A stretch of DNA of 51,668 nucleotides. It comes from JACJYC01 sp964558465 (GTDB lineage: Bacteria > Bacteroidota > Bacteroidia > Chitinophagales > Saprospiraceae). The notes beneath the pieces were generated by a model. That model worked only from the letters and a program-made list of their open reading frames with translations. It did not search any database and was not told where the DNA came from. The stretch spans positions 1 to 51,668 of the forward strand of contig CAZLEF010000048.1 in NCBI GenBank assembly GCA_964558465.1. The letters are read 5' to 3'. Positions 7,698 to 16,207 of this stretch are shown in pieces. Made by a program: the position numbers and the translations under genes. The first letter of the stretch is position 1; every line of letters begins with the position of its first letter.

Positions 7698-9914
7698 ATG
7701 AAGAACCAATTTTTATCCATTCTTTTCATCATTTCCTTGTTTCCATCAGAATCCGCCGCCCAGGAAAGACATCACGTATCCAGGATGCCGGAGCCGGTGG
7801 TCCTGGACGGCATGCCCAATGAAGCCGCCTGGGCTTCTGTCGAGCCGCTGCCTTACAAAATGCAGATGCCCAATTTCGGTGGGCCGCCCAGCGAGCGATG
7901 CGAGGTCCTGCTGGCTTACGACAATACGTACCTTTACCTGGCAGGCCGGTTTTTTATCAGCGATTCTTCCTTATACCGTCCCACCACTTACCAAAGGGAT
8001 GCATTAGACGCCACTACCGATTTTTTCGGTATCATCATCGATTCCTACAACGACAAGGAAAACGCCCTTGGTTTTTTCACCACCCCGACCGGCATGCGCT
8101 GGGACGGAGCCGTTTCCAACGACGCCCAGGCGCCCCCCAATGAATTTCCGGTCAACATCGACTGGAATACCTTCTGGGATGCAGCCGCCGCCCGCAATTC
8201 AGAAGGATGGTTTGCCGAATTGCGCATCCCCTGGTCCAGCCTCCGGTTCCAGGACGACAACGGGAGGGTGGTCATGGGCATGGTGTCCTGGTGGTATCTG
8301 GCCGCCAAAAACGAAGTCGACATGTATCCGCTCATTCCGCTGAACTGGGGAGACGCCAGCAGTTGGAAACCGTCTCAGATGAAAGAGTTTGAGTTTGAAG
8401 GCGTCTACAGCAGAAAACCCCTCTATATAGCGCCTTATCTCCTGGGCGGCGTACAGCAAACCACCGAACTGGACAAGGAGGGAAAAACCTATTTCCGCGA
8501 TGATGAACTGGTCGGCGAACTTGGGCTGGACCTGAAATACAGCCTCACCAGCAACCTGACCCTCGACCTGAGCGCCAATACCGACTTTGCACAGGTGGAA
8601 GCGGACGACCAACAGGTAAACCTCACCCGTTTCTCTCTCTTTTTCCCGGAAAAAAGGCTTTTTTTCCAGGAACGCGCCAGTATCTTCGATTTCAATTTCG
8701 AACAATTTAACCGGCTTTTTTACAGCAGAAGGATCGGACTGGACAACGACGGAAATCCGGTCAGCATCTTTGGAGGCGCAAGGCTTGTCGGCCGGGTCGG
8801 GAAATTCGACCTTGGTTTTTTGAATATGCAAACAGCCCCCTCCGACAGTCTGAATGCTGAAAACTTTAACTTGCTCCGCCTGCGCAAACAGGTCATCAAT
8901 CCCTATTCATACGTTGGCGGCATGCTGGTCAACCGGATGGATTTCAAAGGCATTTACAATACCTCTTACGGCCTCGACGGCATTTTCAGGCTTTTTGGCA
9001 ACGACTACCTCACGGCCAAATGGGTACAATCCTTCCGCGACAGTGTCGACAACCGGTTCTTTTCCCTGAACCCGTCCAGGATCTTCCTCAACTGGGAAAG
9101 GCGGCAAATCAACGGGTTCAATTACAACTTCACGTTTTCCAGGGCGGGGCGTGATTACCTGCCCGAAGCAGGTTTTGAGTTGAGGGAAAATTTCACCAAC
9201 CTGATGTCCAGACTTGCTTACGGCTGGCTCTTCGACGAAACATCCAAATTGCTCACCTTTCAGGTTTTCCTGCAAGGACAACGCCTGCACAACAACGATT
9301 CACACGCCATTGAGACCGCCAACCTCGAAACCGGGTTTACCGGCGTCTCCAAAACCGGATGGGGCTTTCAGGCGTCGGGGGTGTATAACCGGGAAAAAGT
9401 CAATGAACCATTCGACCTTTCGGATGACGTCAGCGTATTGGAAGGCGATTACGATTTCCTTCAATTGCAAGGATTTGTATATTCACCTTTTCAATACTAT
9501 TTCGGAGTGCTTGCCGAGGTTACCGCCGGCGGCTTCTTCGGCGGAAACCTGATATCCGTCGGCCTCGAACCGCGGATGAAGCTGTCCAACCACCTGGATC
9601 TGACAGGGTATTACCAATACAATTACGCCCATTTCCGGAACACGGGCCAGCATTTCACCGCCCATGTCGGCCGGATCAAGTTGTTGTACATGCTCAATAC
9701 CCGGTTCTCTGCCAGCGCCTTTATCCAGTACAACAGCCTCGAAGAACTGTTTGGCGGCAATGTCCGGCTGCGGTACAACCACAGCGAAGGCAACGATCTG
9801 TATATTGTGTACAACGACCTGATCAATAACCGCCGCAGCCGGGAAATACCCGCTCTACCGTTCAGCAGCGAGCGATCCATTGTTTTGAAGTACACCTATA
9901 CCTTCAGACTTTGA
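7698..9914 (+). CDS. DUF5916 / CBM9-like outer-membrane protein
   Basis: 738 residues from the ATG that directly begins a signal peptide (MKNQFLSILFIISLFPSESAAQ). An in-frame ATG 58 codons upstream would place a repeat-encoded, non-signal-like extension in front, so I reject it. The N-terminal domain (about 25-215) resembles carbohydrate-binding family 9: VLDGMPNEAAWASVEPL, then DNTYLYLAGRF and GWFAELRIPWSSLRF. The rest is a long aromatic-rich beta-strand region ending IVLKYTYTFRL, as expected for an outer-membrane barrel; the segment ADDQQVNLTRFSLFFPEKRLFFQE is typical of the DUF5916 family, split here as ADDQQVNLTRF plus SLFFPEKRLFFQE. Probable role: outer-membrane glycan or nutrient binding; the ligand is unknown. 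Confidence 0.8.
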   Translation: MKNQFLSILFIISLFPSESAAQERHHVSRMPEPVVLDGMPNEAAWASVEPLPYKMQMPNFGGPPSERCEVLLAYDNTYLYLAGRFFISDSSLYRPTTYQRDALDATTDFFGIIIDSYNDKENALGFFTTPTGMRWDGAVSNDAQAPPNEFPVNIDWNTFWDAAAARNSEGWFAELRIPWSSLRFQDDNGRVVMGMVSWWYLAAKNEVDMYPLIPLNWGDASSWKPSQMKEFEFEGVYSRKPLYIAPYLLGGVQQTTELDKEGKTYFRDDELVGELGLDLKYSLTSNLTLDLSANTDFAQVEADDQQVNLTRFSLFFPEKRLFFQERASIFDFNFEQFNRLFYSRRIGLDNDGNPVSIFGGARLVGRVGKFDLGFLNMQTAPSDSLNAENFNLLRLRKQVINPYSYVGGMLVNRMDFKGIYNTSYGLDGIFRLFGNDYLTAKWVQSFRDSVDNRFFSLNPSRIFLNWERRQINGFNYNFTFSRAGRDYLPEAGFELRENFTNLMSRLAYGWLFDETSKLLTFQVFLQGQRLHNNDSHAIETANLETGFTGVSKTGWGFQASGVYNREKVNEPFDLSDDVSVLEGDYDFLQLQGFVYSPFQYYFGVLAEVTAGGFFGGNLISVGLEPRMKLSNHLDLTGYYQYNYAHFRNTGQHFTAHVGRIKLLYMLNTRFSASAFIQYNSLEELFGGNVRLRYNHSEGNDLYIVYNDLINNRRSREIPALPFSSERSIVLKYTYTFRL

Positions 9915-9940
9915 AGCGCTGTTGGAAATTTCTTAATTTG
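9910..9940 (+). promoter_or_regulatory. Candidate promoter of Clp-like gene
   Basis: TTTG at 9910-9913, a 19-bp spacer and TTAATTTG at 9933-9940 (one mismatch from TAnnTTTG). It overlaps the stop codon of the upstream gene. The leader would be about 130 nt and contain the TGACAAC array. Confidence 0.4.
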
Positions 9941-10028
9941 CACCCCGTTTATTGGATTAGCCGTAAGTGGTAAGCCCAAATCGGACTCACTGACCACTGA
10001 ACTTCGGCTTTGCTCAGTTCCCGGCCAC

Positions 10029-10070
10029 TGACAACTGACAACTGACAACTGACAACTGACAACTGACAAC
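10029..10070. repeat. TGACAAC heptamer tandem array, six exact units
   Basis: Six perfect consecutive copies of TGACAAC ending seven bases before the ATG of the Clp-like gene. Looser words of the same kind (ACTGACCACTGAAC, CCACTGACAACTG) lie just upstream. Confidence 0.95.
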
Positions 10071-10077
10071 TAGAATA

Positions 10078-13000
10078 ATGGCCCAGATCAAACTAAAAAT
10101 ACCGGTTCTGGTACAGGACGTGCGGGTCGAGAACCGGCCGCAGTACTATATCCGGCCGGTCTTTTTGCCCTATCCGGTGGCGGTTCACCCGCGTTTTGAT
10201 CAGGCGGTTGCGCAGTTTCAGCGGGAGATCCGCCAGTTATTCAAGGGTTTTTCCCTGAACCGCCAGACCTGGCCGCAGTTGCAATGGCTGCAGTTTCATC
10301 CTGCCGATCTTCGGTACAGCCAGGTTTTGTGTACGGGAAAGATCGGGAAAGAATTTTACAAAGGCCCGATCGGCGTGATCACCTTCAGTTGCAATGAGCT
10401 TGGTTTTGCATGCCTGCCGTCCCTGGCCAATTTCATGTTCATGGAAGACCACGAGAAGGGGGATCTGCCGTCGCAGGTCAGGTCGGTGGTCCAAATGTTG
10501 CTCAAGCGTTTAAAATCTGAGGAGGAAGAAGCGGATTTTGATCCGGCGGCCTGGTATGCCGGCAAAAGGGAATTCATCACTCCGGTTGAAGTTTCCGTCC
10601 GGTTGGCGCATGGCCCGTTTGCCTTTGAAAGCGACCCGGACCAGCATTTTTTTTACCGGATATTCAACGAGACGGAATTTTCGGGTGAAATTGAAATCGA
10701 AAAAACGGGGTACGACCTCAACAGCCGCTACCCGGCGGAACTGGACCGGGCTTTTTACCGGGACGACCTTGTTCAGCAGATCTATAAAACGGTTTTCCAG
10801 GGGTCGTCCACCCCGATAGTTCTGGTCGGTCCGCCCGGCGTCGGCAAATCCGCCATTATACAAGAGGCCGTTTACCGGTATTGCGAAGAGAACGGCCATA
10901 AAGAAAAAGTGCAACGAATCTGGCGGCTTGATCCCAACCGGGTCATTGCCGGCATGAGCATCGTGGGCATGTGGGAAAAACGGTTTGAAGCCATCATCCG
11001 GCATGTCATGCACCCTTACGAAAAGTCCAGGATCAGCGACAAATTGCTGGTCGACAACCCGGTGGCCCTGCTGCGGGTCGGCAGATCCGCCTCCAATAAC
11101 CTGACCCTCAGCGATGTGCTGAAACCCTTCCTTGAAAAACGCCAGTTGCAACTGATCCTGCTGGCCAGTCCGGGCGAATGGGCCCTGATCCAGGAAAAGG
11201 ACCGGCGATTCAGCGAACTTTTCCAGGTCATCCGGGTGGATGAACCTGACGGACTAACTTCCGCAAGGATCATCCTCTCAAAAAGGAAATTCCTGGAGGC
11301 TCAACATCAGTGTTCCGTGACGATCCAGGCGGTCAAACTCCTGATTGACCTTCACCGGAACTACTTGCGGTCGCGCGTGATGCCGGGCGGGGTGCTCGAC
11401 CTCCTGGAAAAGCTGACGGCCAAATACCGGTACGGCCTGATCGACGCGCCCGATGTACGGGAAGAATTCAAGTCGATGAGCGGCCTGAACGAAACCATTT
11501 TTGACGTCAACCAACCCTTCGAAGAGGGTGAGATCCTGGCCCGGCTGCACAACCAGCTGGTGGGGCAGCCGGAAGCCGTTTCCGCCATGGAGGGCGCAAT
11601 CAACCTGGTCAAATCCAAACTCGGAGACCCCGACCGGCCGATCAGTTCGTTTTTTTTTATCGGGCCCACCGGCGTCGGAAAAACCCAGGCGGCCAAAGTG
11701 CTCTGCCGCCAGCTGATGGGCAACGACACCTACCTGCACCGCCTCGACATGAACGAATACCTCGACGAGAGCGCCGTGGACCGGCTGGTAGGCAGCGAAT
11801 GGATGCCGGAGGGCCACCTGGTGAGCAAGGTACGGTACCAACCTTTTGGGGTTTTGTTGCTCGACGAGATTGAAAAAGCCCATCCTGCCGTTTACGATAT
11901 CCTGCTTCAGGTTTTGGACGAGGGCCGGCTGACCGACCACCTGGGCCGAACAACCGATTTTACCAATACCATCATCATCATGACGTCCAACCTGGGCGCC
12001 GATGAGGTCAAAAACCAGATCGGGTTCAGCCGGTCCGCCTCCAACGAAGAGGCCATTTACCACAAGGCGATCGAGCGGCACTTCCGGCCCGAATTTGTCA
12101 ACCGGATCAACCAGATCGTCATTTTCAAGCCCCTCGAACTGCCCCATATTCTGGAAATTGCCCGGATGCAGATCAAGGAACTGCTGCAGCGCGACGGCTT
12201 TGTTCGCCGGAGCACCATGCTCAATATTTCCCATGACGCCCTCGAGTGGGTGGCCCAGCGGGGATACGATGCCCGGATGGGCGGCAGGGCTTTGAAACGG
12301 CAGATCGAACAGGACCTGACCACACTTTCCGCCGAACAATTGGTGCGGACCTACGCCGAAACACCCATCCTTTTTGACATTTTGCTGGAAAACGACCGGT
12401 TGAGGCCGCGCATCACCCCCCTGGAATTTGCCGAACCCATTGAAGAGGACTGGTTCCCTCTGTTGCCCGACGAAAAAAGCGCCCGCCGGTTCTACGGAGA
12501 ATTGTTGCGGGCCCTCGAACAACTCGAAAAACAGATCGACCGGATCGAAAGGGGGCCTGCCGATGTGGTCGAAACCTCCCAATGGCAATATTATACCTTC
12601 AAGGCCAGGGTAAGCCAGTTGAAAGAAGATATTCAGAACGGCATCCTGGCGCACAACGACCGCCATTTCCGGGGCATCCGGACGGTTACGCTCCGGCTGA
12701 AACAGGGCGGTTTGCCCAAAAGAAAGGACTGGACCAAAGACGGGAAGGAAACCCTCCGCGACCGCCTTTTCCAGGAAGACGCCATCCGGGAGATCAGCGA
12801 GGCCTACCGTTACAATACCCCGGATTTTGACGTCTTTAATTCCGGATACCTGAACCTTTTCCTCGACACCGCTTTTTTGCTGACCGCAGCGGAAGGATTC
12901 CTGGAAGGCGAACTGGACAACGCCGAACTGGAGTTCCAATCCCGTGTGGAAGGCCAGGGAGAATGGGAGATCGAATTCCTGTCGGACCTTTACGCCGGCC

Positions 13001-13338
13001 TGTTCAAACTGATGGACCTGCACTTTCAGATCCGGAAAGGAGGCAAATCCATTTTTGTGGAAGGGTACAAACTGGGCGATATCCTGTCTGGCGAACAAGG
13101 CATCCAGCTCTTTTACATTCCGCACCGAAACCCGCTGCCGATCAGCGTTCAGGTTCGCATTAACGGCAGGGAAACGGATGTCCCATTAAAAGTCATCCGG
13201 ATCTACGACGGCAATAAAACCGTGACCGACCTGCGGACCGGTTTCTCCAACGTGGTCAATATGACGCCGGAGGAATTTAAACTGATGTTGTATGGGGGGA
13301 TGGAGAAGGGGTTGCGGCGGCGGCGGATTGGGGGGTGA
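10078..13338 (+). CDS. Clp/Hsp100-like double AAA+ ATPase, divergent
   Basis: 1086 residues. The N-terminal 240 residues do not look like a Clp N-domain. AAA-1 has an intact Walker A (GPPGVGKS, 251-258), but its Walker B reads LLVDNP (Asp326, Asn327) and the usual GATT sensor is LASP, so ATP hydrolysis there is doubtful. There is no coiled-coil M domain. AAA-2 is complete: GPTGVGKT (529-536), LLLDEIEKAHP (Asp596, Glu597), MTSNLGA, and RPEFVNRINQIVIF. After MTSNLGA comes an IGF tripeptide (648-650), where ClpA, ClpX and ClpC carry the ClpP-docking loop. The last 300 residues are not Clp-like; the part near 935-1070 resembles the PCRF domain of release factors (FVEGYKLGDILSGEQGIQL). It is likely an unfoldase, possibly protease-linked; its substrate is unknown. 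Confidence 0.85.
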   Translation: MAQIKLKIPVLVQDVRVENRPQYYIRPVFLPYPVAVHPRFDQAVAQFQREIRQLFKGFSLNRQTWPQLQWLQFHPADLRYSQVLCTGKIGKEFYKGPIGVITFSCNELGFACLPSLANFMFMEDHEKGDLPSQVRSVVQMLLKRLKSEEEEADFDPAAWYAGKREFITPVEVSVRLAHGPFAFESDPDQHFFYRIFNETEFSGEIEIEKTGYDLNSRYPAELDRAFYRDDLVQQIYKTVFQGSSTPIVLVGPPGVGKSAIIQEAVYRYCEENGHKEKVQRIWRLDPNRVIAGMSIVGMWEKRFEAIIRHVMHPYEKSRISDKLLVDNPVALLRVGRSASNNLTLSDVLKPFLEKRQLQLILLASPGEWALIQEKDRRFSELFQVIRVDEPDGLTSARIILSKRKFLEAQHQCSVTIQAVKLLIDLHRNYLRSRVMPGGVLDLLEKLTAKYRYGLIDAPDVREEFKSMSGLNETIFDVNQPFEEGEILARLHNQLVGQPEAVSAMEGAINLVKSKLGDPDRPISSFFFIGPTGVGKTQAAKVLCRQLMGNDTYLHRLDMNEYLDESAVDRLVGSEWMPEGHLVSKVRYQPFGVLLLDEIEKAHPAVYDILLQVLDEGRLTDHLGRTTDFTNTIIIMTSNLGADEVKNQIGFSRSASNEEAIYHKAIERHFRPEFVNRINQIVIFKPLELPHILEIARMQIKELLQRDGFVRRSTMLNISHDALEWVAQRGYDARMGGRALKRQIEQDLTTLSAEQLVRTYAETPILFDILLENDRLRPRITPLEFAEPIEEDWFPLLPDEKSARRFYGELLRALEQLEKQIDRIERGPADVVETSQWQYYTFKARVSQLKEDIQNGILAHNDRHFRGIRTVTLRLKQGGLPKRKDWTKDGKETLRDRLFQEDAIREISEAYRYNTPDFDVFNSGYLNLFLDTAFLLTAAEGFLEGELDNAELEFQSRVEGQGEWEIEFLSDLYAGLFKLMDLHFQIRKGGKSIFVEGYKLGDILSGEQGIQLFYIPHRNPLPISVQVRINGRETDVPLKVIRIYDGNKTVTDLRTGFSNVVNMTPEEFKLMLYGGMEKGLRRRRIGG

Positions 13339-13359
13339 TGTTTCCGGGGAGTACCTCGC

Positions 13360-14940
13360 TCAACAGTTTTTATAAAATACATTCGGCGCTTCCTCAAGCA
13401 TCGCTTCAATCTTTTTAGCCGAAGGCGTAATGGATAATCCGCCCAAATTGGTACAGCGCAGGGTATGATGGATTTGATCCCCCACCGCCTTCATGGTTTC
13501 GATGACTTCATCCAGGGGGATCAGTTGAACATAATCAGACAGGGCCATGTTGGCGCTGGATACGGCGTTGCTCGCAGCCATGACATTCCGACCCAGGCAG
13601 GGTGCTTCCACCCGGTTGCCAATGGGGTCGCAGATGATACCCAGCGAGTTTTGCAAGGCCATCGAAGCGGCCGCCAGCGCTTGTTCCAGCGTACCGCCTT
13701 TCATCCCCACCAGCGCCGCTGCAGCCATACCGCCACCCGATCCGGTTTCGGCCATACAACCGCCAACTTCAGCAGCAAACGTAGCGTGGGCGGCGATAAA
13801 GACCCCGATCAATCCGGCCGCCAGCATGGCTTTGACGAGTTCATCTTCGGGCAACCGGAGCGAATGGGCGGTACCAAACAAAGCCCCCGGCAGCGCCCCG
13901 CAAGACCCGGCGGTTGGCGCAGCCACAATCACGCCCATCGAACTTTTAACCTCCATCATGGCCGATACATAGAGGATGATACGGTTGTTGGCATCGCCTC
14001 CGATCAGTTTTTCGGCAGCGAGCTTTTCCCTGAATTGAAGGGATTGACTGCCTAAAATCCGGTCGGTGTAATGAGTGCCTTTCAAACCCAACTCGATGGC
14101 GTTGCCCATTATATGGATGATGCTGCGCATTTTTTCAAAAACTTCCCCTGCGGAAAGGTTGCCGCGGGCGCTTTCGTAATCTACAGCCAGTTCCCACAGG
14201 GATTTGCCTTGATTGGCGTTGTATTCGAGCATTTCGGCACAGGTAATGAACGGCACTTGCAGGTTGTTGCGCGCCATCACCGGCAATACCGGTTTCAGGT
14301 ATTTGATGAAAGCCACTTCTTCCATGTCCAGCAGTTCCTGGCAAATGACGGGGTCGGGAAAGCGTTGGGCTTTGACCTGAATGAAACTATGGCTATTGCC
14401 GCGCCGGAACCGGATGTCGTCGTAAGAAATGGAAACCTGGAGAAACGCCAGTATCCGTTCTGGCTCAGTGCAATAAATCAGGGTTTCAAAATAATCGCCG
14501 GCCATGGACACCGCAACGCCGTCGATATCGATGACCTCGATCATGCCGCCACCGGTAGAAATGGCGGTAAGTCGGCGGATTTCGTGCGCATTGCTCAAGG
14601 TGATCTTATAGGTATTGGGATGATCGGCGTTGATGTCGCAGATATTGATGTTGACTTTGATGCCTGCTGTTTCGAGGTACTTTTCGGATTCGGGCAGGCG
14701 CTCATCGTACGCTTCCCAACCCAGGAATCCGCCAAACAAACCCATGTCTGAGCCCTGGCTTTTGTGGGTGGTGGCCAGGGAACCATTGGGGTCAAACTCG
14801 ATGAAAATATCCTGGATGTTTTCGTCCATCAGGTCGCGGCATATCCGCGCAATACGCAAGGAAGCAGCACAATGCGAACTGGAAGGCCCGCGCATGACGG
14901 GGCCGATAACGTCGTTAAATATGCTTGGATAGGTACGCAT
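13360..14940 (-). CDS. sdaA: L-serine ammonia-lyase, iron-sulfur, single chain
   Basis: 526 residues from the ATG giving MRTYPSIFNDVIGPVMRGPSSSH; an in-frame ATG 12 codons upstream lies within the candidate promoter and is less likely. The beta domain comes first, with the VMRGPSSSH signature (followed here by Cys rather than the common Thr), and the alpha domain follows with the cysteines expected to hold the [4Fe-4S] cluster in SCGALPGALFG, GGCMAETGSGGG and CDPIGNRVEAPCLGRN. The enzyme converts L-serine to pyruvate and ammonia in the cytoplasm. It converges on the Clp-like gene. A -7 element and an upstream terminator suggest it is transcribed on its own. Confidence 0.92.
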   Translation of the reverse strand: MRTYPSIFNDVIGPVMRGPSSSHCAASLRIARICRDLMDENIQDIFIEFDPNGSLATTHKSQGSDMGLFGGFLGWEAYDERLPESEKYLETAGIKVNINICDINADHPNTYKITLSNAHEIRRLTAISTGGGMIEVIDIDGVAVSMAGDYFETLIYCTEPERILAFLQVSISYDDIRFRRGNSHSFIQVKAQRFPDPVICQELLDMEEVAFIKYLKPVLPVMARNNLQVPFITCAEMLEYNANQGKSLWELAVDYESARGNLSAGEVFEKMRSIIHIMGNAIELGLKGTHYTDRILGSQSLQFREKLAAEKLIGGDANNRIILYVSAMMEVKSSMGVIVAAPTAGSCGALPGALFGTAHSLRLPEDELVKAMLAAGLIGVFIAAHATFAAEVGGCMAETGSGGGMAAAALVGMKGGTLEQALAAASMALQNSLGIICDPIGNRVEAPCLGRNVMAASNAVSSANMALSDYVQLIPLDEVIETMKAVGDQIHHTLRCTNLGGLSITPSAKKIEAMLEEAPNVFYKNC

Positions 14941-14973
14941 GGATGTTTTGGGTTGAATTGCCCCTGGGCAGCT

Positions 14974-14981
14974 CAAATGTA
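14974..14981 (-). promoter_or_regulatory. Candidate -7 element of serine ammonia-lyase gene
   Basis: Read on the minus strand this is TACATTTG, an exact TAnnTTTG match, 33 bases before the chosen start. The -33 region falls in the T-run of the preceding terminator and has no clear TTG. Confidence 0.35.
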
Positions 14982-14992
14982 CAAAATTTGTT

Positions 14993-15030
14993 AAAAAAAT
15001 TTAGGGCGCAACTTTGAGTTGCGCCCTAAA
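14993..15030 (-). terminator. Intrinsic terminator of barrel-protein gene
   Basis: A perfect 14-bp stem (15000-15013 with 15017-15030, words TTTAGGGCGCAACT and its complement) with a 3-nt loop is followed on the minus strand by seven T (14993-14999). It lies about 70 bp after the stop of the minus-strand barrel gene. A second, shorter copy of the same palindromic word (AGGGCGCAACT...AGTTGC) lies at 15057-15077. Confidence 0.65.
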
Positions 15031-15102
15031 TTGGCATCCAACCATCTCAATCCTTCAGGGCGCAACTCAAAGTTGCACCATGAGCTGGCGCCGGCCTGCG
15101 GA

Positions 15103-15696
15103 TCAAAGCCGCAAACCCACGCTCAAGGTCAGCATATTGTTTTTGCCTTCCACGTCTTTAAAATAGTCGTTGAGGCCCATTTCGTAGTTGAGCTCGGCGG
15201 TGAAGAACAGAATGTCCAGGCCTACGCCTACGTTGGCGCCCCAGGTCAGGCGGTTCAGGTCGTCCGCATTCAGGCTGAACCCGGCTCTTTCTTTAATACC
15301 CGTCACGTAGGTGGGCACAATCCCGCCCTTGGCATGCAGGCCCAGCAGGCCGCCGTCGCCGGTGAGGCGGAAACCCAGGTCGAGGGGTACCTTTACACTC
15401 TGGATAGTGGTTTCGTCCTTGAAGTTGACGTTACTGCCGTTGTCCTCGATGTCCTGGATCAATCTCGCGGTATAGCTGTAATAATGTACGCCGGGGTTGA
15501 GGAAAAACAGCCCCTGCCCTACCCTAAGGTCAAAACCGGCATTCCAGCCGGCGCGGGCTTCCGTTTTGAAGTCCGCAAATTTGGCGTCAAGACCCGATAT
15601 ATTTACACCGACTTTCGGGTTGAAGGAAGTCTGACCGAAGGTCGGAGAAACTGCGAATAACAGCAGACCTGCGATAAAAACAACAGATGATTTCAT
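15103..15696 (-). CDS. Porin-like outer-membrane beta-barrel protein
   Basis: 197 residues from the ATG that opens a clear signal peptide (MKSSVVFIAGLLLFAVSPTFG); the frame continues nine codons upstream, but that start would put KKRK before the hydrophobic run. The mature part opens with TSFNPKVGVNISGLDAKF and ends LNYEMGLNDYFKDVE...LSVGLRL, the pattern of the small outer-membrane beta-barrel (PF13568-like) family common in Bacteroidota. It is a paralogue of the barrel gene at 44023, which ends LNYEIGLNNVFSNKN. Role unknown. It is followed by a strong intrinsic terminator and preceded by a long repeat-rich gap, so it is probably monocistronic. Confidence 0.75.
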   Translation of the reverse strand: MKSSVVFIAGLLLFAVSPTFGQTSFNPKVGVNISGLDAKFADFKTEARAGWNAGFDLRVGQGLFFLNPGVHYYSYTARLIQDIEDNGSNVNFKDETTIQSVKVPLDLGFRLTGDGGLLGLHAKGGIVPTYVTGIKERAGFSLNADDLNRLTWGANVGVGLDILFFTAELNYEMGLNDYFKDVEGKNNMLTLSVGLRL

Positions 15697-16207
15697 GGTT
15701 TTGCGTTTTTTAAGGTGATACAATTCCTTTTTAAACGCGCTGGTTTGCCGGAATAATGCAAAGGATTTCTCAAAGTTTTGTTAAAATAGTCCTAAATGAA
15801 GTTGTCAGTCTAAGGGAACTGAGCGAAGTCGAAATTCAGTCTTTGCCCACCGGAGCCTTCACGGATATGCGCAGCATACCCGCAACGGAGAAAGACTAAC
15901 TTGAGAGTTCTTCATTTTACTGCCGAAAAATCTTTATGGTTGGGACAGGATAGCTTCGCATCCTGTTGCGGCTTGATTTTTTCAACCACATAAGATACAT
16001 AGAAAACATAAGTTTTAGCATTCCGGTTCGCCTTCGGCGAATCGGAATGCCCCCTATGTGGTCTTATGTATCTTATGTGGTGAAAAAAAACTGTGTTTCA
16101 TATTTGATTTTTTATCAAAAACTTAGACGAAGGAAGACAAAAGTCACCAACACCTATCGGCTAAAGAATCCCAATGAATTAGAATGACACCCAACCGGGA
16201 AGACGAA
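15697..16207. repeat. Repeat-rich intergenic gap with nested inverted repeats
   Basis: No gene seen. An outer 17-bp perfect inverted repeat (15985-16001, ACCACATAAGATACATA, and 16065-16081) encloses a 15-bp hairpin with one G-T pair and a 3-nt loop (16018-16032 with 16036-16050). The word CTTATGT is repeated within the right arm. Positions 15790-15900 carry further loosely repeated words (GTCAGTCTAAGG, AGACTAAC). The gap separates two minus-strand genes. Confidence 0.8.

Noticed and set aside
10029..10070. CRISPR array
   Set aside because: The units are 7 bp and directly adjacent with no spacers; no cas genes are present in the window.
11278..13125. 615-codon minus-strand frame opposite the Clp-like gene
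   Set aside because: Antisense shadow of a GC-rich gene with clear AAA+ motifs; its own translation has no recognisable domain.
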